From Thermodesulfovibrionales bacterium (lineage in GTDB: Bacteria; Nitrospirota; Thermodesulfovibrionia; Thermodesulfovibrionales; UBA9159), in assembly GCA_035686305.1 (NCBI GenBank), contig DASRZP010000084.1, positions 1 to 53,305 on the forward strand: a stretch of 53,305 nt of DNA, written 5' to 3'. How positions within the stretch are numbered: position 1 is the stretch's first letter; the number at the start of each line of letters is the position of its first letter. Positions 25,362-34,411 of this stretch are shown here, in pieces. The position numbers and the translations under genes are program-made. The notes beneath the pieces were generated by a model. It worked only from the letters and a program-made list of their open reading frames with translations. It did no database searches and was not told the origin of the DNA.

Positions 25362-26166
25362 TCAGATAGAACAGGTCGACAGCCTTCCGACGATCCCGCC
25401 GGTAGTCAGAAAATTGCTATCGACCATTGATTCGCCCACACTCTCCCTCACCGAACTCGGCAATGTCATATCGAAGGACCAGGCCCTCACTGCAAGACTC
25501 CTCAAGATGGTGAATTCACCGATCTACGGTTTTCCCGGCAGGATTTCGTCAGTCTCCCAGGCCCTGATACTCCTTGGACTGAATGTGGTAAAAGGTATGC
25601 TCCTCGGCATATCGGTCTTCGAGATCATGGAAAAGACGATGATGGGACTCTGGGAGCACTCTCTTTCGACCGCTGTTCTTGCCCGTTCGATAGCTATGAG
25701 GAAGGGACTCAATGAGCCCGAGGAAGTCATGGTATCTGCGCTTCTCCACGACATCGGCAAGGTCGCCATGAAGACGAAGTTTTCTGAAGACTACGAGGCT
25801 GCGCTTTCGATATCCGAGAAAGAAGAGATACTCATCAGGGACGCCGAAGAAAAGGTCTTCCCCTTAAGCCATGCTGAAGCGGGTGGTTGGCTTTCGAAGA
25901 AATGGAATTTCCCCGTGACGCTCATCGAACCGATAGCCTATCACCATAAACCTTCTCTTGCAAAAAATGCCCCGCTCCAGACCGCTATTGTCCACCTTGC
26001 CGATGTCCTCGTAAGGGCGAGGGGCATCGGCTTTGCGGGAGACAGACTGGTTCCGGCAGTCAACCCAAGGACATGGGAGGAGCTTGCTTTGACGGAGTCC
26101 GATATGAGAGAGGCGCTCATGACGATGGAAGACAGTGTTCAGGAGGCTGAAGATCTGGTCATCTGA
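25339..26166 (+). CDS. HDOD domain signalling protein
   Basis: 275 aa, an HDOD domain throughout: LPTIPPVVRKLLSTIDSP at the N-terminus, KDQALTARLLKMVNSPIYG, then WEHS (H107) and the HD pair H137-D138 in LLHDIGK, and YHHKP. Unlike many HDOD proteins it keeps the HD residues, so hydrolase activity is not excluded. No output domain is fused. Members act in chemotaxis, c-di-GMP and stress signalling. It overlaps the genes on both sides: 23 nt upstream and 1 nt (TGATG) with the GGDEF gene. Confidence 0.85.
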   Translation: MNAQQLRDQIEQVDSLPTIPPVVRKLLSTIDSPTLSLTELGNVISKDQALTARLLKMVNSPIYGFPGRISSVSQALILLGLNVVKGMLLGISVFEIMEKTMMGLWEHSLSTAVLARSIAMRKGLNEPEEVMVSALLHDIGKVAMKTKFSEDYEAALSISEKEEILIRDAEEKVFPLSHAEAGGWLSKKWNFPVTLIEPIAYHHKPSLAKNAPLQTAIVHLADVLVRARGIGFAGDRLVPAVNPRTWEELALTESDMREALMTMEDSVQEAEDLVI

Positions 26167-27086
26167 TGAAGACAATCGCCCTCATTAGCAACGATGGAGG
26201 TCTAAACAAGAGGATCACAGAAACCATCGGCACCCGTTACGACGTCGTGCTTATGGATAATATCAACCGTCTCTTTGAGTTCTGTTTCACCGTCCCCCCT
26301 GATCTCATTCTCCTTAGTTACGACGTCCTGAACATGAAGGTGGCGGAAGTGATCCTAACCTTGAAATCGGACCCGCTCTTCGGTCATCTGCCGATCCTCA
26401 TCGCCACAGATGACGTGGAGAAGCTCAAGACCCTTCAACTCAGGTCTATTATCGATGATTATATTCTCACACCCTTCGGAATAGAAGACGTCGCATTCAG
26501 GATCGACCTCGGCATGTCCCGTGTCCAGAAGATCCTCGAAACCAACCCCCTCACACGTCTCCCCGGAAATATTACGATCATCAAGGAGATCCAGCGGAGA
26601 CTCGACACAGGAGCCATATTCGCCCTCTCCTATACGGACATTGATTACTTTAAGCCCTTCAATGACAGATACGGATTTTCGAGGGGAGATGAGGTCTTGC
26701 GCATGACCGCCCGGCTCATCACGAACGTCATGAAGATGAAGGCCCCTTCCGAAAGCTTCGTCGGTCACATCGGGGGCGACGATTTCGTCTTCATCGTCCC
26801 CTTCGAAAACCTCGACGCCGTCTGCACCGATCTTATCTCAAATTTCGATGAGATCATCCAGAGTTTCTACGATGCCGAAGACCGCGAAAAAGGTCTCATA
26901 GAGTCTCATGACAGGGACGGAGTCAAGAGGACCTTCCCCTTCATCTCCCTTTCCATCGGTGTTGCCCATAACAAATATAAGAACTTCTCCCATTACGGCC
27001 AGGTGAGCGAGATCGCTACTGAGATGAAGAAATATGCGAAGAGATTTCCTGGCAGCTGTTACAGGATGGACTCGAGAAGAAGGTGA
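26166..27086 (+). CDS. Receiver-like plus GGDEF-domain protein
   Basis: 306 aa. Residues 1-120 form a receiver-like fold (ALISNDGGLNKRITETIG, LILLSYDVLNMK with D53 at the phospho-acceptor position, YILTPFGIEDV). Residues 128-300 are a GGDEF domain starting DPLTRLPG-like (NPLTRLPGN), with DIDYFKPFNDRYG and the active-site loop GGDDF (203-207), a conservative variant of GGDEF. Diguanylate cyclase activity is likely but not certain. No inhibitory RxxD site is obvious. Co-translated with the HDOD gene. Confidence 0.82.
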   Translation: MKTIALISNDGGLNKRITETIGTRYDVVLMDNINRLFEFCFTVPPDLILLSYDVLNMKVAEVILTLKSDPLFGHLPILIATDDVEKLKTLQLRSIIDDYILTPFGIEDVAFRIDLGMSRVQKILETNPLTRLPGNITIIKEIQRRLDTGAIFALSYTDIDYFKPFNDRYGFSRGDEVLRMTARLITNVMKMKAPSESFVGHIGGDDFVFIVPFENLDAVCTDLISNFDEIIQSFYDAEDREKGLIESHDRDGVKRTFPFISLSIGVAHNKYKNFSHYGQVSEIATEMKKYAKRFPGSCYRMDSRRR

Positions 27087-27185
27087 GAGCAGCTTCTCAC
27101 GAAGGTCGTAATAATTCTTTTCACACAGGTTTATCGTCGACAAGAAAACGAGGGACAGGAGAGAGAAGATCCTAGAATCTCCCCT

Positions 27186-27234
27186 CCCCTCTCTTTGGAA
27201 AAGAGGGGTAATGCCTCCCTTTGGCAAAGGGAGG
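27186..27234. repeat. Two adjacent short palindromes (REP-like)
   Basis: CCCCTCT...AGAGGGG (27186-27208) followed by the near-perfect CCTCCCTTTG-g-CAAAGGGAGG (27214-27234). They lie between convergent genes, the GGDEF and Clp1-like genes. Either could also end transcripts, but no clear T-tract follows. Confidence 0.6.
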
Positions 27235-27324
27235 TTAGGAGGGATTTTCTGATGTGCATACTATTTCGAGACTGTTACCAATTAAAACCAGACAGTCAAA
27301 AGTTCAGCACAAGGGCTTAGACGC

Positions 27325-27383
27325 CTGTCATTGCGGCTTGTCCGCAATCCTTCTGAAAGATTCCAGGCAAGCTGGAATGACAG
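27325..27383. repeat. REPIN-like compound palindrome
   Basis: Outer arms CTGTCATT / AATGACAG enclose two hairpins, TTGCGG-cttgt-CCGCAA and TTCCAG-gcaag-CTGGAA. The same architecture recurs at 53214-53272, so it is a dispersed element. Confidence 0.6.
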
Positions 27384-27432
27384 TTACGAGTAAAGGTATC
27401 CATGAGACATTACAGTAGATGATCTGCTATCT

Positions 27433-28347
27433 TCAGCCTGATATTCTTCTTTCTCTCAGCTCCCTCTTATCCCGATCTACTTCTGTTCTGCCTACAACAA
27501 TGGCCGAAGCCTTCGCTACGTCTTCGAGCGGGGTATTTATTAAAAGGACATCGTCGCGGAGTATGACTTCCTCAACGATACCGAGGGCCATGTCCCTGTT
27601 CATTTCATCCCTGAATGAGACGATTCTGTTTCTAATCCCGGAGAATTGCGGTTTGTCCCCGGTAAACCGAATGCCGACATTCCTGAGCGAAACTTCTCTG
27701 ATCTCGGCAGGATTAAAATACTCCGTGATCTTCTCAAACCGGTGGAGATTCCGCTTTGAAGGGCTCCTTGATTCGGTCTGTGGAGGAACAGAAAGCCTAA
27801 GGACTTTTGGGCGTTTGTGAAAACGGAAGGCATCGAGGATACCGGCTAGTTCCCCCGAATGTTCAAGGCCGATAATGATGTCCGGAAAGATGACATCGAT
27901 CTTGAACTGTTTGAGCACGCGTCCGGCCGGTTCTGCAATGAGCCCCGAGGTGTCGATAAGCACCTTCTCACAGGAAGAGACCGCGCGCTCTGTTACCATC
28001 CTCGCTCCGACGATTGAGGAGAGGAGACTTCCCATGGGCGTTATCGTACCGGTGAAATAGAAATCCTCTACGGCGATATCCGACCATTCCCGGAATCCCC
28101 CCTCAACCCTGCCCCAGGCGATGGTGGTCGGAGGGCCTATATGAGACTGCCCCACATCCAGATCAACGATAGCGGCAGCCCCCTGTCTTGAGAGAAGATC
28201 ACAGAGGCACGCGATAAGGGTCGTCTTACCGGTATCGGAACCTCCGATAACCATGATGATTCTGTTCCGCGTGTCAATAAGGTCAATTGTGATTCCGGCA
28301 TCGTCTATGAAGTCTTCTAAACGTCCTGCCATCCCTTTCATTCCCAC
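27433..28347 (-). CDS. Clp1/Grc3-like polynucleotide 5'-kinase
   Basis: 304 aa P-loop protein of the Clp1/Grc3 type, RNA/polynucleotide 5'-OH kinases best known from eukaryotes and archaea. Walker A is GGSDTGKTT (35-43), followed by DLDVGQS (62-68), the Clp1 Walker A'/clasp region, and GPPTTIAWG; later VLIDTSGLI and a C-terminal beta-rich domain. No nuclease domain is fused. The start is uncertain: GTG at 28347, or internal ATGs 6 and 15 nt later. It lies 60 nt after the cyclophilin gene, same strand. Substrate unknown; an RNA 3'-phosphate cyclase (rtcA) is encoded 4 kb away, so RNA end repair is a reasonable guess. Confidence 0.78.
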   Translation of the reverse strand: MGMKGMAGRLEDFIDDAGITIDLIDTRNRIIMVIGGSDTGKTTLIACLCDLLSRQGAAAIVDLDVGQSHIGPPTTIAWGRVEGGFREWSDIAVEDFYFTGTITPMGSLLSSIVGARMVTERAVSSCEKVLIDTSGLIAEPAGRVLKQFKIDVIFPDIIIGLEHSGELAGILDAFRFHKRPKVLRLSVPPQTESRSPSKRNLHRFEKITEYFNPAEIREVSLRNVGIRFTGDKPQFSGIRNRIVSFRDEMNRDMALGIVEEVILRDDVLLINTPLEDVAKASAIVVGRTEVDRDKRELRERRISG

Positions 28348-28407
28348 CCTGTAAGGAGTGATGAACGGTTGTCCTCTTCAGCGGACCGTGCGAACAGTGA
28401 CCAGTGC

Positions 28408-29001
28408 CTACTTCTCGATGATCCTGACCTTCATCTCGACCCTCTCATCGGGGTTGTCCCTCGCGTCTCTCGGCTGGCTTACGATCTTGTCCGCCACGTC
28501 CATTCCTGAAATGACTTCGCCGAAAACGGTATATTGCTTGTTTAGAAAAGGAGCGTCGGCAACACAGATAAAGAACTGTGATCCGGCGCTGTCAGGATTT
28601 GCAGCCCTTGCCATAGAGAGCGTTCCTCTCTTGTGAGGTTTATCATTGAACTCTGCCTTCAGCGTATATCCGGGTCCGCCGGTACCGTGGCCGGCCTTGT
28701 TCAGGTCTTTCGATTTCGGGTCGCCGCCCTGGATCATAAAGCCGGGGATGACGCGATGGAATGTCGTCCCGTCATAGAATCCTTTCTTCGCAAGCTCGAT
28801 AAAGTTGTTGACATGATTGGGAGCGACTTCGGGGAAAAACCTGAGGTCGATGTTTCCGAACTTCGTCTCGATTATGGCCTTGGTCTCTGACATCTTCTTG
28901 ATCTCCTCTTTTGTGAATTTCTTATCCTTCATCTCAGCATGGGCTGCTATGCTGAACGACACCAGACAGATAATTGCCAGACCTATGAGAGAACGTCTCA
29001 T
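28408..29001 (-). CDS. Exported cyclophilin-type peptidyl-prolyl isomerase
   Basis: 197 aa. A signal peptide (1-22, ending AAHAEM) is followed by a cyclophilin domain: [42 protein letters not shown] with the catalytic-site F[13 protein letters not shown], [20 protein letters not shown] and [13 protein letters not shown]. It accelerates proline isomerisation in periplasmic proteins. The SD GGAGGAG is 4 nt before the ATG. It is divergent from the DUF815 gene and upstream of the Clp1-like gene. Confidence 0.93.
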   Translation of the reverse strand: MRRSLIGLAIICLVSFSIAAHAEMKDKKFTKEEIKKMSETKAIIETKFGNIDLRFFPEVAPNHVNNFIELAKKGFYDGTTFHRVIPGFMIQGGDPKSKDLNKAGHGTGGPGYTLKAEFNDKPHKRGTLSMARAANPDSAGSQFFICVADAPFLNKQYTVFGEVISGMDVADKIVSQPRDARDNPDERVEMKVRIIEK

Positions 29002-29106
29002 ATCTCCTCCTTCTCTGTTTCGGCAAGATGGTATAGTCTAGCATGCCAACTGTCCCTCTTGCTCTTCCTGAGGCTTGATAAAAAAGGGTTCTTGCCTGAT
29101 AATAGC

Positions 29107-30009
29107 ATGATAAACATCGTTTCGTGCACTCATATGGATGATGATATCATAAATGAATTAAAGGCCCTGAACAGGTCTCTCCGGAGGCTGGCGGATCTTT
29201 ACCTGCCCCAGGTCGACTTTCAGGTCTTTGATCAATTCGATGCGTTCAAGGCTGTGAAGCTGAATGGTCACGCCTCTTTAAAGGGGATTGCAGAGCCCGA
29301 TCCCGTGAGCTTTTGTGAACTCCGGGGGATCGGGTCTGTCGAGATATCCCTGAGAGAGAACACCGAGCAGTTCCTCGGAAATCTCCCCTGTAATAATGTC
29401 CTTTTGCACGGTCCGAGGGGAACGGGAAAATCCTCGGCGATCAAGGCGATCTTCAACGCATACCGTGATCAGGGATTGAGAATGATCGAGATGCCAAGGG
29501 ATACCCTTTTCCATCTCTTTGAAATTGCCGATATGATACGGGGGAGGTCAGAGCACTTCATCGTCTTCTGTGACGATCTCTCCTTTGAGGAGGAAGAATC
29601 ATCCTATCGTCAGCTCAAGGCGATCCTTGAGGGAGGTCTCGAAACGAGACCGAAGAATATGCTCATCTATGCCACCTCAAACAGGAGGCATCTCATGCCC
29701 GAGAGGCAGAGGGACAACCTGCCTGTTTATTCAGACGGAGAACTCCATCCCGCTGAGACCCTTGAGGAAAGGCTGTCCCTGAGCGACAGGTTCGGCCTCA
29801 GGCTCGGCATGCTCCACTTTGACGCCGAAACTTACCTGGATATCGTTCATAACTATGCCAAGCTGCGAAAGATCGATATCGAGCCTGAAGAGCTGGCGAA
29901 GAAGGCCATGCAGTGGTCCCTGTCTCATGGGAGCTATTCCGGAAGGACCGCCCGCCAGTTCATCGACAACCTCGAAGGCTTTCGGGCCCTGAAGCAGAGG
30001 AAGAGATGA
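29107..30009 (+). CDS. DUF815-family AAA+ ATPase
   Basis: 300 aa. The N-terminal helical segment LNRSLRRLADLYLPQVDFQVFDQ is typical of DUF815. It is followed by FDAFKAVKLNG, Walker A HGPRGTGKSS (101-110), Walker B FIVFCDDLSFEEEE, the sensor-1 ATSNRRHLMPE and the DRFGLRLGMLHF motif. The family is related to ClpX-like loader ATPases; the cellular role is unknown. ATGs at 29107 and 29134 are both possible and neither has an SD. Confidence 0.85.
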   Translation: MINIVSCTHMDDDIINELKALNRSLRRLADLYLPQVDFQVFDQFDAFKAVKLNGHASLKGIAEPDPVSFCELRGIGSVEISLRENTEQFLGNLPCNNVLLHGPRGTGKSSAIKAIFNAYRDQGLRMIEMPRDTLFHLFEIADMIRGRSEHFIVFCDDLSFEEEESSYRQLKAILEGGLETRPKNMLIYATSNRRHLMPERQRDNLPVYSDGELHPAETLEERLSLSDRFGLRLGMLHFDAETYLDIVHNYAKLRKIDIEPEELAKKAMQWSLSHGSYSGRTARQFIDNLEGFRALKQRKR

Positions 30010-30230
30010 ATCGTAGGCGAGTGGGATTTCTTCCACGGTTTTTCGAAGTCCGCTGAAGGTGATAAAGAAAAGTGATGAGGAGGTCTAGGGCGGCGTCCCT
30101 AAAGTTTTCTTCTGCTTGAGCCGAAAAGATTACATAGAGGGTGTTCGTTATGAAGGCTGGTGTTTTGCGGGAGAACGATGAAAGACTCGCCATACAGCAA
30201 GGCTTTACTCACAAATAAACCGGCTTTGAG

Positions 30231-31229
30231 ATGAAAAAAAGTATAAAAGCCACAGAACTGAAGGTAGGCATGCATGTTAAGCTGCCTGCATCATGGTTTG
30301 ATCACCCGTTTCTCCGAAATGAATTTAAGATATCATCCCGTGATCAGATCCGGAAGATAATTGATACTGGTTTTAAAGAAGTCCTTGTAGACTTAGAGGA
30401 TAGGGGAGTCGAAGACAAAGAATCACCAGAGTACAGGGACAAGCATCCGTCCCCGCCTCTAAAATGGGAAAAAGATAAGCTGGTCCCCGATGAGCTAAGA
30501 GAGGCGGTCACCAGCAATACCCTTGCACCGGCCGAGAAGACAGCGATTGTCTATCAATCGTCCCTTACAATCATGGAGCGGCTTTTGCAGGACCCTAAGG
30601 CGGAAAATATCCGCGAGGCAAAAGAAGGCATTGCCGAGGTCGTTGACTTCATCCTTTCCGAGGACACAATTGCACAGAACCTTCTGACCATAACATCCCA
30701 CGATTTCTATACCTATACGCATTCGGTCAATGTCGGAGTGCTGTCCATCTTTTTTTCAAAGGCCCTGTTCAAAAATTCTCACGCCCACAATATGCATGAG
30801 CTCGGGGCAGGTTTTTTCCTTCATGATATAGGCAAGGTGCGCATTGACTCTTCCGTGCTTGATAAGCCCAGAAGGCTTACTGACGAAGAGAAGCTGCAGT
30901 TGAGGAGACATCCCTATGAGGGATATAAAATCTTGAAAGACGCAGAACAATTGACAGAGGAATGCCGTATTATCACAATACAGCACCATGAAAGAGAGGA
31001 TGGGACGGGCTATCCTGAAAAGCTCAGGGGGGACGACATTCACATTTATGCGCGTATATGCTGCATAGTCGATGTCTATGATGCGTTAACAGCTGACAGG
31101 CCATACCAAAAAAAACTGAAGCCCTTTGATGCCCTTACCCTTATGAAGAAACAGATGCTAAACCATTTCTCCCAAGATCTCTTTGAAAAATTTGTCCTGT
31201 CTTTAGCTGGTTCCCCCTTGACAAATTGA
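30231..31229 (+). CDS. HD-GYP domain c-di-GMP phosphodiesterase-like protein with DUF3391
   Basis: 332 aa. Residues 5-60 are DUF3391 (IKATELKVGMHVKLPASWFDHPF), a domain also echoed by the small protein at 25041. Residues 155-325 are HD-GYP: HSVNVGVLS, the HD pair H198-D199 in LHDIGK, and HHEREDGTGYP (252-262), where the usual HHE-x-x-DGxGYP is intact. It should hydrolyse c-di-GMP. No membrane segment. The start has no strong SD. With the GGDEF gene 3 kb away it gives the window both synthesis- and degradation-type functions. Confidence 0.88.
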   Translation: MKKSIKATELKVGMHVKLPASWFDHPFLRNEFKISSRDQIRKIIDTGFKEVLVDLEDRGVEDKESPEYRDKHPSPPLKWEKDKLVPDELREAVTSNTLAPAEKTAIVYQSSLTIMERLLQDPKAENIREAKEGIAEVVDFILSEDTIAQNLLTITSHDFYTYTHSVNVGVLSIFFSKALFKNSHAHNMHELGAGFFLHDIGKVRIDSSVLDKPRRLTDEEKLQLRRHPYEGYKILKDAEQLTEECRIITIQHHEREDGTGYPEKLRGDDIHIYARICCIVDVYDALTADRPYQKKLKPFDALTLMKKQMLNHFSQDLFEKFVLSLAGSPLTN

Positions 31230-31378
31230 TGATCGCACATTTCGATATTGGAGACTAAGAAAATACCGGCCATAATCGTAAACCGAGGCCATTCAAAAGG
31301 TCACCGCCGGAACGGAAGCGACCAAGGGCCCGCCTGATTGCCTCAAAGCGCTCTGCCTGTGGTCACCCACAGGAAAAA

Positions 31379-32488
31379 CTACCGCGTTATTTCGCCGATG
31401 CCCTTGTACGTTGCACCTATGGATTCCGCAAGAGCCTTGTGGACAATGTGACCGCGGTAGGTATTCAGGCTGCTCATGATAACAGCGTCCCCCCCGACAG
31501 CGTCTTCTATGCCGCGCCTGGCCATCTCTTTAATATAAGGGAGCGTTGCATTCGTCAGTGCCAAGGTAGAGGTCCTTGGATATGCGCCCGGCATATTGGC
31601 GACGGCGTAATGGATGATGCCATCGACCTCGTAGACGGGGTTATCATGGGATGTCGCTCTCGACGTCTCAACAGACCCGCCCTGGTCAACAGAGACGTCT
31701 ACGATCACCGCGCCTTTTTTCATGGTCTTGAGCATATCCCTCATTATCAGGATGGGTGTCCTCCCGCCGGGAACAAGGACCGCTCCGACCACGATGTCTG
31801 CATTCCTGATCTCCTCTCGTATGTTGTACTCGGTCAACGGCAGCGTCCTGATCCTTCCCGAAAAGACCTCGTCGAGCCTCTGCAGCCTTTCAATGCCCCT
31901 GTTCATGACAGACGTCTCCATGCCGATTCCGATAGAGACCCGGGCCGCATTGCTTCCGACGACACCGGCCCCGAGTATCAGGGCATGTGCAGGCTTAACT
32001 CCGATCGCCCCAGTCGGCAGGATGCCTTCGCCACCGTGGATCTTTTGGAGAAAATAGGCGCCCATGAGGGGCGCCATCCTGCCGGCGATCTCGCTCATTG
32101 GCGTAAGGAGCGGCAGGGTGCCGTCCTTCTCGAGGGTCTCGTAGCCAAGGGAGGTCACCTTTTTCCTGAGGAGCAGTCCTGTAAGCTCAGGATTTGGTGA
32201 GAGGTGGAGATAGGCGAAGATCGCCTGCCCTTCCACGATAAGGTCAAATTCAGGCGGGAGGGGTTCCTTTACCTTGACGATAAGGTCCGATTTGTTGAAG
32301 ACGGTCCTTCTGTCAACGATATCGGCGTCCGCCTTCAGATATTCGTCGTCTGAGAAACCGCTTCCCTCTCCAGCACCGGTCTCAATGAGAATTGTATGGC
32401 CGTCCTTCTTGAGCTCATCAGCACCAAAAGGGGTCATACCCACCCGATATTCCTCTTTCTTGATCTCCTTCGGGACACCGATTATCAT
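31379..32488 (-). CDS. ald: Alanine dehydrogenase
   Basis: NAD-dependent L-alanine to pyruvate interconversion with ammonia. It has 369 aa, the usual length. MIIGVPKEIKKEEYRVGMTP begins the catalytic domain; K74 in VKVKEP and H95 in YLHLS match the substrate-binding Lys and catalytic His; the Rossmann motif is GAGVVGSNAA; NMPGAYPRTST follows near the C-terminus. The SD AGGAGG is 4-5 nt before the ATG. It starts 12 nt after rtcA, so the two share a transcript. No glycine riboswitch is visible. Confidence 0.94.
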   Translation of the reverse strand: MIIGVPKEIKKEEYRVGMTPFGADELKKDGHTILIETGAGEGSGFSDDEYLKADADIVDRRTVFNKSDLIVKVKEPLPPEFDLIVEGQAIFAYLHLSPNPELTGLLLRKKVTSLGYETLEKDGTLPLLTPMSEIAGRMAPLMGAYFLQKIHGGEGILPTGAIGVKPAHALILGAGVVGSNAARVSIGIGMETSVMNRGIERLQRLDEVFSGRIRTLPLTEYNIREEIRNADIVVGAVLVPGGRTPILIMRDMLKTMKKGAVIVDVSVDQGGSVETSRATSHDNPVYEVDGIIHYAVANMPGAYPRTSTLALTNATLPYIKEMARRGIEDAVGGDAVIMSSLNTYRGHIVHKALAESIGATYKGIGEITR

Positions 32489-32500
32489 CGTACCTCCTTC

Positions 32501-33538
32501 TTAATGACCATTGATCGTTATCGTTCCCGGTTTTCCGATCTCGCCATCGACAGAGCACCTGAAGTCGTGAAACAGGCCTATCACCCAGAGGTTTGTCATG
32601 AGATGCTTGGTGATGCAGGACGTGGTGAAGACAGATTCATCTCTGCAGAGAGCGAGATAGAGAACGATCTGGTCTGCCAGGTGGGGATCGAAGGACGAGC
32701 CCGTTCCGTAGTAGCGAAGGAATTCATCTGCTGCCTCCTCACCCACGGTTTCAGCCCTTTTCCCCCGTTCTCCAAGGGAAGAGAAACCTGCGACAGCGTC
32801 TTCAGATTCCGCCTGGAGGTAGACAAAGGTCCCCTGTCCGTGGGCTGGAACACTCATGACCATTATCTCTGGAGCTACCGACAATTCCTCTTGAGATTCC
32901 AGCTTTTTTATCATTATATCCCGTTGCCTCTCGGCGATGGGCAAGGGGAGATTACCGACGGCCGAACATCCTGTCAGCCTCAAGACCCTTCCTCTCCTCA
33001 TACTCTTGAGTGGCTTAAGGGTCTCCGCCGGAAATATGTCGGCCCTGATCGTTCCTCCGCCTTTTGGATAAAAGCCATACAACTCGATCCGTACGGTCAT
33101 CCTCACCCCCAATCGCTGGATTGTGGGGACAAAAACACCTGCTATATAGTGAAGGGACGGGCTAAAGGGTACGTGGGTTCCTCCCTTCAGGGTGATGGTA
33201 CTCCTGTTCTTCAGCATCATAAGGGAGGGGACAATCGTCTGGAGAACCAGGAGCGTTGAGCCCGCAGTGCCGGTATCGAAGGAGAAGTCGCCGCTCTTTA
33301 CAGAGTGGGGGACAAAGAAAAGGTCCGTCGAACCCACGCTGTTGCCCCTGACCTCTGCATCTGTGATCTCTTTGGCAGCGCTGACCCCGGTCAGGTGCTG
33401 GGGCATGAGCCCCGGTCTCTTCCGCCCCCTCCTGATATTGAATATCCTGAAGGGCTTGTTGAAGAGGCAGGACAGGCCCACGGCTGTCCTGAGAATCTGA
33501 CCCCCTCCCTCTCCATGGCTTCCGTCGATCTCTATCAT
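32501..33538 (-). CDS. rtcA: RNA 3'-terminal phosphate cyclase
   Basis: Converts RNA 3'-phosphate ends to 2',3'-cyclic phosphates through an AMP-linked enzyme. It has 345 aa from the ATG at 33538, which has GGAAGG upstream. Signature elements: IDGSHGEGGGQILRTAVGLS at the N-terminus, RKRPGLMPQHLTG, and the nucleophile histidine H286 in DPHLADQ. RtcB and the rtcR regulator are absent here, and the gene instead sits between DUF1992 and ald, so it is not in the usual rtcBA operon. Confidence 0.94.
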   Translation of the reverse strand: MIEIDGSHGEGGGQILRTAVGLSCLFNKPFRIFNIRRGRKRPGLMPQHLTGVSAAKEITDAEVRGNSVGSTDLFFVPHSVKSGDFSFDTGTAGSTLLVLQTIVPSLMMLKNRSTITLKGGTHVPFSPSLHYIAGVFVPTIQRLGVRMTVRIELYGFYPKGGGTIRADIFPAETLKPLKSMRRGRVLRLTGCSAVGNLPLPIAERQRDIMIKKLESQEELSVAPEIMVMSVPAHGQGTFVYLQAESEDAVAGFSSLGERGKRAETVGEEAADEFLRYYGTGSSFDPHLADQIVLYLALCRDESVFTTSCITKHLMTNLWVIGLFHDFRCSVDGEIGKPGTITINGH

Positions 33539-33575
33539 GCCTTCACCTTCCAGTTGCACAAAACTATCTTCTTTG

Positions 33576-33614
33576 GAAGGCAAGCATGGCGAGAAGCCCT
33601 GTGTCGCAGTACCT
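33576..33614. repeat. 39-bp dispersed repeat, copy 1
   Basis: Shares 32 of 39 positions with 36563-36601, same orientation. It lies in the DUF1992-rtcA gap and overlaps the last two bases of the DUF1992 stop codon. Conserved core: AGAAGCCCT flanked by TGGC and TCGC. Confidence 0.5.
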
Positions 33615-33981
33615 ATGGAATAACCTTTCCATAAATCTTTTCCCGGTACTCAGGAAAATCCTCGACACTGAACGGTCTTCTTCTCATCTCGTTGAATCTG
33701 AGAAGCTTATAGTTCAATTCCCTGATCTTTCTTAATCGTTCTTCATGGTCGTCTATGGTCTGGATCAAGTCCCTGAGATTCATGATCTCTTTCCTCATCC
33801 CCATCTCCTCAGGCAGATATCCCGCATTTTTCAGAATCCGATATGCGGGGCGCAGGTCTTCAGGGACCCACGTCTCATCATGAAAGGAGAGAGACTTGCC
33901 GGCGCCCCGGAGATTATCGAATTCACCGTTCTCCATGGCCCTTCTGATCCTCTCCTCTGCTATCTTTGCGATCGCTTCCAT
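33613..33981 (-). CDS. DUF1992 (DnaJ-C28-like) domain protein
   Basis: 122 aa, all DUF1992: AEERIRRAMENGEFDNLRGAG, KSLSFHDE, WVPEDLRPAYRILKNAGYLPEEM, then a helical tail. In eukaryotes the domain occurs in DNAJC28; the bacterial role is unknown. The frame is open to 34203, but that part overlaps the small membrane-protein gene in another frame. The ATG at 33981 lies 2 nt after that gene's stop, giving coupled translation. Confidence 0.85.
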   Translation of the reverse strand: MEAIAKIAEERIRRAMENGEFDNLRGAGKSLSFHDETWVPEDLRPAYRILKNAGYLPEEMGMRKEIMNLRDLIQTIDDHEERLRKIRELNYKLLRFNEMRRRPFSVEDFPEYREKIYGKVIP

Positions 33982-33983
33982 AC

Positions 33984-34178
33984 CTATTCCGTGATTACCG
34001 AGTAGGCATAGTGGAAAGAGAGCACGCCAAAAAAGAGCATCGTCAGGATCATCATCAAGAGATAGAGCGCCCTCGGTACATTCTTTGCTCTCACATGGAA
34101 GATGAATCTCGGAGCAAGGGTGAGCACACCGAAAATGAGCATCAAGCCTATGAGTATCTGTGTTGCAATCCTGAACAT
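33984..34178 (-). CDS. Small two-helix membrane protein, unknown
   Basis: 64 aa with two predicted membrane helices: IATQILIGLMLIFGVLTLA (about 4-22) and ALYLLMMILTMLFFGVLSF (about 37-56), separated by a basic loop. The SD GGAG is 4 nt before the ATG and the gene ends 2 nt before DUF1992. No family recognised; the tight packing argues that it is real. Confidence 0.65.
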   Translation of the reverse strand: MFRIATQILIGLMLIFGVLTLAPRFIFHVRAKNVPRALYLLMMILTMLFFGVLSFHYAYSVITE

Positions 34179-34411
34179 GAAACTCCTCGTTGCCGCGAGG
34201 CATGACGATCTCCCGCAGGAACTACGGGAGTATCAAAAAGAATAGTATATCAGATTTCGTGAGGCTGCGTTTCAGAGGAAAATCTTCAATCGAGAGTGCC
34301 GGAAAGAAGGATCTCTTTTCCATTCCGTAGGACGAACACTTACAGGAGCAGAATCATATTCCTACAAATAATTCAGGTTTTTGCCGATACCTTTTCTTCC
34401 CCGCAGGCATT

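Noticed and set aside
27186-27234. CRISPR repeats
   Set aside because: The two palindromes differ from each other and there are no regularly spaced direct repeats with spacers.
30010-30230. c-di-GMP riboswitch upstream of the HD-GYP gene
   Set aside because: The GEMM core elements are not visible.
32396-33259. Plus-strand 287-codon ORF opposite rtcA
   Set aside because: Antisense shadow of rtcA.
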